Assembly (NCBI GenBank): GCA_022839525.1
Contig: JALHET010000039.1
Coordinates: forward strand, 1 to 11,486
DNA: 11,486 bases
From: Lentisphaerota bacterium
GTDB lineage: Bacteria > Verrucomicrobiota > Kiritimatiellia > RFP12 > UBA1067
Reading direction: 5' to 3'
Numbering within the stretch: position 1 is the first letter of the stretch; the number at the start of each line of letters is the position of its first letter. Shown one piece after another: positions 6,951-11,486 of the stretch. The notes beneath the pieces were generated by a model that saw only the letters and a list, made by a program, of their open reading frames with translations, did no database searches and was not told the DNA's origin. The translations under genes were made by a program, and so were the position numbers.

Positions 6951-7799
6951 GTGTCCATGGGTCAGGAACCAGTCGGGATCGCCCGTCTATTGCGGGACGT
7001 GCGCGAAAAAAGACCGCTTGTTCACAACCTCACAAACGATGTGACCGTGAATGACTGCGCCAACGCGCTGCTTGCGGTCGGCGCGTCGCCGGTGATGGCC
7101 GATGAGATCGACGAGATCGCGGACATCGCCGCGCTCGCGGATGCGGTCGTCATCAATATCGGCACGCTGAACGCGCGGACGGTTCTGTCCATGACCGAGG
7201 CCGGCAAGAAAGCCGCGTCGCTCGGCCGTCCGGTGATTCTTGATCCGGTCGGCGCGGGGGCGTCCCGTCTCCGCACCGGAACCGCGGAGAAGCTGATGGG
7301 CGAGATTCCCTTCGCGGTGATCCGGGGGAATGTGTCGGAAATCAAGGCGCTGCTGGGCGGCGCGGGTACCACGCGCGGCGTCGATGCCGACGAGAAGGAT
7401 TTGAGCGCGGACGGGTTGGACGGGGTTGCCGCTACGGCAAAGGCGCTCGCGCTCCGGACCGGTGCGGTCGTGGCTGTGACCGGCCCCACGGACATCGTGA
7501 CGGACGGGATCCGGACGCTCGCGGTGCGCAACGGCCATCCGCTTATGTCGCGGATCACCGGCAGCGGGTGTATGCTCTCGGCACTGACAGGCGCGTTTTG
7601 CGGGGCAGCGCCCGGGCAGGCGTTCGAGGCGGCTGCGGCGGCGCTCTGCATGATGGGGCTCGCGGGCGAACAGGCGGCGGCGCGGACGGTAGGGGAGAGT
7701 GCCGGAACCGGAAGTTTCCGCACGTATCTGATCGACAGCCTTTCACTGATGGACGAGGCGGCTCTTGCCGGAGGGATGAAGCTTGAACGGTTTGCGTGA
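6951..7799 (+). CDS. thiM: ThiM, hydroxyethylthiazole kinase
   Basis: A 282-residue ribokinase-fold enzyme that phosphorylates 4-methyl-5-(2-hydroxyethyl)thiazole with ATP, salvaging the thiazole half of thiamine (EC 2.7.1.50). Family marks with numbering from the GTG: VHNLTND (24-30), GASPVMAD (44-51), VINIGTLN, LDPVGAGASRLRT (97-109; the DPVGAG loop binds ATP/Mg), IRGNVSEI, AVTGPTDIV, and ITGSGCMLSAL (202-212) with the active-site Cys at 207. Length is typical. The gene starts with GTG behind a strong GGAGGAG. thiE begins inside its last codons, so the two are translated together. No thiD follows, so HMP phosphate kinase must come from elsewhere. No TPP riboswitch is visible upstream, although thiamine salvage genes are often riboswitch-controlled. 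Confidence 0.96.
   Translation: MSMGQEPVGIARLLRDVREKRPLVHNLTNDVTVNDCANALLAVGASPVMADEIDEIADIAALADAVVINIGTLNARTVLSMTEAGKKAASLGRPVILDPVGAGASRLRTGTAEKLMGEIPFAVIRGNVSEIKALLGGAGTTRGVDADEKDLSADGLDGVAATAKALALRTGAVVAVTGPTDIVTDGIRTLAVRNGHPLMSRITGSGCMLSALTGAFCGAAPGQAFEAAAAALCMMGLAGEQAAARTVGESAGTGSFRTYLIDSLSLMDEAALAGGMKLERFA
7770..7775 (+). promoter_or_regulatory. Ribosome binding site of thiE, inside thiM
   Basis: GGAGGG lies 7 bases before the TTG at 7783. It supports the unusual TTG start of thiE and lies within the thiM coding sequence. Confidence 0.75.
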
Positions 7800-8439
7800 G
7801 GCGCTGCTTTTGTACGCGGTGACGGATCGCGCATGGCTTTCCGCCGCTCCCGCCGGGTGCGCCACGCTCGAGCGTCAGGTGGAAGAGGCGGTTCTGGGCG
7901 GCACAACCATGGTTCAGCTCCGCGAGAAGGGCTTGGACAAAGACGGCTTTGCCGGGTTGGCGCGGCGGGTGAAGCGGGTGACGGATGCGCATGGCGTCCC
8001 GCTGATCATCAACGACGATCTTGAGGTGGCCTTGGCCTCTGGCGCGGCCGGTCTCCATATCGGGCAGGACGACGGGGACGTGCGGCTGATCCGCGCGCGC
8101 CTCGGGACGGGGAAGATTCTGGGCGTTTCCGCTCAGACGGTTGCGCAGGCGGTTGACGCGGAAGCCTCCGGGGCGGACTACCTCGGGGTGGGCTCGGTTT
8201 TCCCGACTTCCACCAAACGGGATGCGGCGGATGTTTCTCTCAAAACCCTGTCGGAAATCTGCGTGGCTGTCCGCGTTCCGGTTGTGGCCATCGGCGGCAT
8301 TCACGCGGGGAACGCGCGCCTGCTCGCGGGAACAGGGATCGCGGGCATCGCCGTGGTGTCGGCCCTCTTTGCCTGTCCCGGCGATGTCCGGGAGGCCGCC
8401 CAAAGGCTGAAGGCTCTGGCTTCGGAAGTCACAACGTAG
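7783..8439 (+). CDS. thiE: ThiE, thiamine-phosphate synthase
   Basis: A 218-residue TIM-barrel enzyme that joins HMP pyrophosphate and thiazole phosphate to give thiamine monophosphate (EC 2.5.1.3). Family marks: LYAVTDR near the N-terminus, MVQLREKGLD (43-52), LIINDDLEVALASGAAGLHIGQDD with N77-D78 (diphosphate/Mg region), LGVSAQT, GADYLGVGSVFPTSTKRD (G137-K145 binds phosphate groups), VVAIGGI (167-173) and GIAVVSALF. All expected motifs are present. The start is TTG, backed by GGAGGG 7 bases upstream, and overlaps the end of thiM by 17 bases, implying translational coupling. Together ThiM and ThiE use salvaged thiazole. The 3' side runs into a repeat-bearing intergenic region without a clear terminator. 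Confidence 0.96.
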   Translation: MNGLREALLLYAVTDRAWLSAAPAGCATLERQVEEAVLGGTTMVQLREKGLDKDGFAGLARRVKRVTDAHGVPLIINDDLEVALASGAAGLHIGQDDGDVRLIRARLGTGKILGVSAQTVAQAVDAEASGADYLGVGSVFPTSTKRDAADVSLKTLSEICVAVRVPVVAIGGIHAGNARLLAGTGIAGIAVVSALFACPGDVREAAQRLKALASEVTT

Positions 8440-8470
8440 TGCTTGGCGGGTCCGCAAGGCCATGTGAAGG

Positions 8471-8498
8471 CAGAAGACAGGAGGCAGAAGACAGAAAG
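8471..8498 (+). repeat. CAGRAGR heptad tandem repeat
   Basis: Four 7-base units in register: CAGAAGA (8471), CAGGAGG (8478), CAGAAGA (8485), CAGAAAG (8492). GGCAGAAGACA occurs exactly twice, 14 bases apart. The flanking units GTGAAGG (8464) and GGAAAAC (8499) look like decayed copies. It has the same period as the YAAC units nearer valS but a different sequence. Confidence 0.6.
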
Positions 8499-8584
8499 GG
8501 AAAACGACGTCAGAGATTCGTTTCGACGCGGTTCATGTAAAAAGATAAAAGCAGGAGTTGGGATGTTGTTGGCGCTGCGAGTGT

Positions 8585-8613
8585 TTGTCAGTACCTGCGG
8601 TTTTTGGTTTAAT
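8585..8613 (+). promoter_or_regulatory. Probable sigma70-type promoter of valS
   Basis: TTGTCA (8585-8590, five of six to the -35 consensus) and TTTAAT (8608-8613, five of six to the -10 consensus) are separated by exactly 17 bases. Transcription would start near 8620, giving a leader of about 70 bases that includes the whole YAAC heptad array. This is the best promoter match I found in the window. Confidence 0.55.
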
Positions 8614-8647
8614 AGTACTTTTTTTAAGGCCCGCAAGCAGAAACGGG

Positions 8648-8691
8648 TAACCACCAACCATCAACCTGTAACGAACAACCAACAACTTTTT
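8648..8691 (+). repeat. YAAC heptad leader before valS (no Shine-Dalgarno)
   Basis: Six consecutive 7-base units each begin (C/T)AAC: TAACCAC at 8648, CAACCAT at 8655, CAACCTG at 8662, TAACGAA at 8669, CAACCAA at 8676, CAACTTT at 8683. TT then precedes the ATG at 8692. The leader is rich in A and C, almost free of G, and has no Shine-Dalgarno sequence. The same arrangement is found before dnaJ. Confidence 0.6.
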
Positions 8692-11373
8692 ATGGACAAG
8701 CATTACGATCCGCAGTCAGTCGAGAACAAGTGGTACCAGTGGTGGGAACAGAACGGCCATTTCCGCGCCGACGCGTCGCAGGGGGGCGAGCCTTACAGCG
8801 TGGTGATCCCGCCGCCGAACGTGACGGGCATCCTGCACATGGGTCACGCGCTCAACAACACGATTCAGGACGTGCTGGTCCGCTGGCGCCGCATGCAGGG
8901 GCGCAACACGGTGTGGATGCCGGGCACCGACCACGCGGGCATCGCCACGCAGAACGTGGTGGAAAAGGCGTTGCGCAAAGAGGGGCTCTCCCGCCGCGAC
9001 CTCGGGCGCGAGAAGTTTTTGGAGCGCGTGTGGGCGTGGCGCAAGGAGTACGGCGGAACCATTGTGAACCAGCTCCGCAAGCTCGGGGCGAGCTGTGACT
9101 GGTCGCGCGAGCGCTTCACCATGGACGAGGGGTTGAGCGAAGCCGTGGCCGAGGTCTTCTGCCGGCTTTACGACGAGGGGCTCATCTACCGCGGCAACTA
9201 CATCGTGAACTGGTGCCCCCGGTGCCACACCGCGCTGTCGGACGAGGAGAGCGAGCATCAGGACGAGAACGGCAACCTCTGGCACATCCGCTACCCGGTT
9301 CCCGGCGGCGGAGAACTCGTGGTGGCCACCACGCGCCCCGAGACCATGCTGGGCGACACGGCGGTCGCCGTCAATCCCGCGGACGAGCGCTATCAGGCGC
9401 TGATCGGCAAGGCCGTGACGCTGCCGCTTTGCGGCCGCGAGATTCCGGTTGTCGCGGACGATTATGTGGACCGCGGTTTCGGCACGGGCGTGGTGAAGAT
9501 CACCCCGGCGCACGATCCCAACGACTTTCAGGTGGCTCGCCGCCACGACCTTGAGATCATGAACGTGATGAACGGCGACGGCACCATGAACGAGCTGGCC
9601 GGGAAGTACGCGGGCATGGACCGCTTCGCCTGCCGCAAGCAGGTGGTGGCGGATCTCGGGGCGCAGGGCTTTCTCCTCAAGATCGAGCCGCACCAGCACG
9701 CGGTGGGGCATTGCTACCGCTGCAACACCGTGGTGGAGCCGCGCCTTTCGAAGCAGTGGTTCGTCCGGATGAAACCCCTGGCCGCGCCCGCCATCGAGGC
9801 GGTGCGCTCGGGCAAGATCCGCTTCACGCCGCAGCGCTGGGAAAACACCTATTTCGAGTGGATGGAAAATATCCGCGACTGGTGCATCTCGCGCCAGATC
9901 TGGTGGGGGCACCGCATCCCTGTTTACACCTGTGCCGCCTGCGAACACGTTTGGGCCGCGAAAAAAACGCCGGGCGTTTGCCCGAAGTGCGGCAAGGCGG
10001 AGATCGCTCAGGACGAAGACGTGCTCGACACGTGGTTCTCTTCGTGGCTGTGGCCGTTCAGCACCTTCGGGTGGCCGCAAGCGAACGAGGATCTGAAGTT
10101 CTACTATCCGACCAACGACCTTGCGACCGCGCCCGAAATCCTGTTCTTCTGGGTTGCGCGCATGATCATGGCCGGGTGCAAGTTCATGGGCGATGTGCCT
10201 TTCCATAATGTCTACCTTCACGGCACGGTGCGCGACGACAAGGGCAGGAAGATGAGCAAGAGCCTGGGCAACTCGATCGACCCGCTCGACATCATCGAGA
10301 CGTACAGCGCCGACTCGCTGCGCTTCAGCCTGATGCTCATCACCTCCACGGGCATGGACGTGTACGTCAACATGGAGAAGTTCGAGATCGGCCGCAATTT
10401 CGCGACCAAGATCTGGAACGCCGCGCGCTTCATGAAGATGCACATGGAGAACGCGCCGGACATGGACTGGCGCGCGATGGCGGCGGGTGAACTGACGCTC
10501 GACGCGGCGCTGTTGCGCGACGACGACCGCCACATGCTGGCCAAATGCGAAGCGGCTATTCAGGCCGTGACCGAACATCTGGAGAAGTACCGCCTGCAGG
10601 ACGGCGCGCTCGCGATCTACGACTTCGTGTGGGGCAACTTCTGCGACTGGTATCTCGAGTACGCCAAGCAGGATCTCTATGGTACGGACGACGCGCGCCG
10701 CCGCCAGATACTGGGGGTGATGACCGACGTGTTCGCGAAGGCGCTCAAGCTGCTGCACCCGTACATGCCGTTCCTCACGGAGGAGCTGTGGCACCAGATG
10801 GGGTATGGCACGGCCGAGGAGTCCATCATGCGCGCGCCGTGGCCCAAGGCCTACACGGAGACCCAGAACAGGGCGTGGGGCCTTTCTGCGGAGGTCACCG
10901 CCTACGTCGACGCCAAGCGCGAGCTGATCACAGCCGGGCGCGCGCTGCGGGCCGACTACAATGTTGCGCCTGCGAAGTTTGTCCACCACATCATTCAGGC
11001 GGTGGACGAAGCGGCGGCGGCGAGGCTGGCTGCCGACGCCGAGACGCTGAAGCAGCAGTTGCGCTCCGACAATTTGGAGATCGCGGCGGGCGGAGGCGAA
11101 AAGGCGATGCCCGGCACGCTCTGCAAGCTTGGCACGATCTACCTGCCCCTCGAAGGCGTGGTGGACGTCAAGGCTGAGGCGGCGCGCGTCAAGGCGGAAT
11201 TGGACAAGACGCTCGGGTTCCTCAAGGGTGTGGAGGCCAAGCTCGGCAACGCGGGCTTTGTGGCCAAGGCACCGCCGGCGGTGATCGGGCAGCAGCGCGC
11301 CAAGCAGAAAGAGCTGTCCGAGACCGTCGCGCGGCTGCAGAAGCTGTTAGCGACGTTCAGCGCTGCGGGATGA
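8692..11373 (+). CDS. valS: Valyl-tRNA synthetase
   Basis: An 893-residue class I aminoacyl-tRNA synthetase that charges tRNA-Val and hydrolyses mischarged threonyl-tRNA. The start at 8692 gives [18 protein letters not shown], a typical ValRS N-terminus. The frame is open upstream to 8443 but that part is repeat-derived. Visible parts: [17 protein letters not shown] with the HIGH-type motif HMGH (49-52); the editing domain motif [10 protein letters not shown] (from 213); WWGHRIPV before a zinc knuckle with Cys at 414, 417, 430 and 433; the KMSKS motif (520-524); an anticodon-binding helical domain; and a C-terminal coiled-coil arm (about 823-893, [22 protein letters not shown]). Length is normal and all motifs are intact. 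It is probably transcribed alone from the promoter at 8585-8613. No T-box leader is visible. Confidence 0.97.
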   Translation: MDKHYDPQSVENKWYQWWEQNGHFRADASQGGEPYSVVIPPPNVTGILHMGHALNNTIQDVLVRWRRMQGRNTVWMPGTDHAGIATQNVVEKALRKEGLSRRDLGREKFLERVWAWRKEYGGTIVNQLRKLGASCDWSRERFTMDEGLSEAVAEVFCRLYDEGLIYRGNYIVNWCPRCHTALSDEESEHQDENGNLWHIRYPVPGGGELVVATTRPETMLGDTAVAVNPADERYQALIGKAVTLPLCGREIPVVADDYVDRGFGTGVVKITPAHDPNDFQVARRHDLEIMNVMNGDGTMNELAGKYAGMDRFACRKQVVADLGAQGFLLKIEPHQHAVGHCYRCNTVVEPRLSKQWFVRMKPLAAPAIEAVRSGKIRFTPQRWENTYFEWMENIRDWCISRQIWWGHRIPVYTCAACEHVWAAKKTPGVCPKCGKAEIAQDEDVLDTWFSSWLWPFSTFGWPQANEDLKFYYPTNDLATAPEILFFWVARMIMAGCKFMGDVPFHNVYLHGTVRDDKGRKMSKSLGNSIDPLDIIETYSADSLRFSLMLITSTGMDVYVNMEKFEIGRNFATKIWNAARFMKMHMENAPDMDWRAMAAGELTLDAALLRDDDRHMLAKCEAAIQAVTEHLEKYRLQDGALAIYDFVWGNFCDWYLEYAKQDLYGTDDARRRQILGVMTDVFAKALKLLHPYMPFLTEELWHQMGYGTAEESIMRAPWPKAYTETQNRAWGLSAEVTAYVDAKRELITAGRALRADYNVAPAKFVHHIIQAVDEAAAARLAADAETLKQQLRSDNLEIAAGGGEKAMPGTLCKLGTIYLPLEGVVDVKAEAARVKAELDKTLGFLKGVEAKLGNAGFVAKAPPAVIGQQRAKQKELSETVARLQKLLATFSAAG

Positions 11374-11413
11374 CGCGAGTCGACAGGACACGGGCTGAAC
11401 CGACGTGAGTCGA
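11372..11413. repeat. 12-base imperfect direct repeat after valS
   Basis: GACGCGAGTCGA (11372-11383) and GACGTGAGTCGA (11402-11413) match at 11 of 12 bases and start 30 bases apart; the first copy overlaps the valS stop codon. No T-rich terminator follows. The rest of the 3' flank to 11486 shows no gene. Confidence 0.3.
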
Positions 11414-11486
11414 TTTGGGTCGCGGTGTCGGGGACGTTGATTTCTTCGCAAACGCTGTAAACAGGTCTGAAGCAACAGAGCGAAGG

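Larger units (their letters stand above)
8440..8691 (+). other. Intergenic region between thiE and valS
   Basis: These 252 bases contain, in order, a small imperfect hairpin just after thiE (8442-8458), a CAGRAGR heptad repeat (8471-8498), a sigma70-type promoter (8585-8613), a run of seven T (8619-8625), and a YAAC heptad leader that ends at the valS ATG. It happens to be open in the valS frame from 8443, but the translation is low-complexity and not ValRS-like, so it is treated as noncoding. Confidence 0.65.

Noticed and set aside
8442..8458. Terminator after thiE
   Set aside because: The imperfect stem (CTT-G-GCGG with CCGC-AAG) has a tiny loop and is not followed by T residues.
8443..8691. 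N-terminal extension of 83 residues on ValRS
   Set aside because: The frame is open, but it lies over heptad repeats and a promoter-like element, is low-complexity, and the ATG at 8692 starts a normal ValRS N-terminus.
8716..10989. 757-codon open frame on the minus strand opposite valS
   Set aside because: A GC-rich codon shadow of valS. Its translation is rich in His/Arg/Val with no recognisable domain, and valS is certain.

Overview
The window is a GC-rich, single-strand stretch of a bacterial chromosome. All seven recognisable intact or near-intact genes lie on the + strand. The likeliest source is an uncultured member of the Verrucomicrobiota/Kiritimatiellota/Lentisphaerota group. This rests on the first gene: a large BspA-type leucine-rich-repeat surface protein with an InlB-type B-repeat, a 'YYLPG.TGWG..F.GRPTALW' ending and a short C-terminal domain closing in 'DPDA....RFYRF'. 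I know that combination best from this group. The assignment is an inference from memory; no ribosomal RNA or marker phylogeny is present.

Layout. (1) 3-2303: 3' part of the BspA-like secreted protein; its 5' end lies outside the window. (2) 2304-2547: intergenic region with a strong hairpin and no clear promoter. (3) 2548-5232: a chaperone/rRNA-modification cluster, grpE, dnaJ, rsmE. dnaK and hrcA are absent, and no CIRCE operator is visible. (4) 5249-5452, minus strand: a short reading frame whose last ~36 codons are the C-terminal tail of a GatB/YqeY-domain protein, probably a gene remnant. (5) 5505-6767: larC, the nickel-insertion enzyme of the nickel-pincer cofactor pathway, as one unbroken frame and without larB/larE/larA nearby. 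(6) 6768-6950: leader of the thiamine salvage genes, containing two hairpins whose six-base loops are exactly complementary. (7) 6951-8439: thiM and thiE, overlapping by 17 bases. (8) 8440-8691: intergenic region with two kinds of seven-base repeat and a good sigma70-type promoter. (9) 8692-11373: valS, complete. (10) 11374-11486: short 3' flank with a 12-base imperfect direct repeat.

How the genes work together. GrpE and DnaJ are the nucleotide-exchange factor and J-domain partner of DnaK, which must be encoded elsewhere. RsmE methylates 16S rRNA and is often linked to dnaJ. ThiM phosphorylates salvaged hydroxyethylthiazole and ThiE joins that product to the pyrimidine to make thiamine phosphate; ThiD is not here. 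ValRS charges tRNA-Val. LarC stands alone and implies a nickel-pincer enzyme elsewhere in the genome.

Most unusual features. dnaJ and valS, unlike grpE, rsmE, thiM and thiE, have no Shine-Dalgarno sequence. Both instead carry a run of 7-base units starting YAAC directly before the ATG (four units before dnaJ, six before valS). A second 7-base repeat type (CAGRAGR) lies earlier in the valS intergenic region. The complementary-loop hairpin pair before thiM is the other structure not explained by genes. No defence system, mobile element, CRISPR array or RNA gene was recognised.
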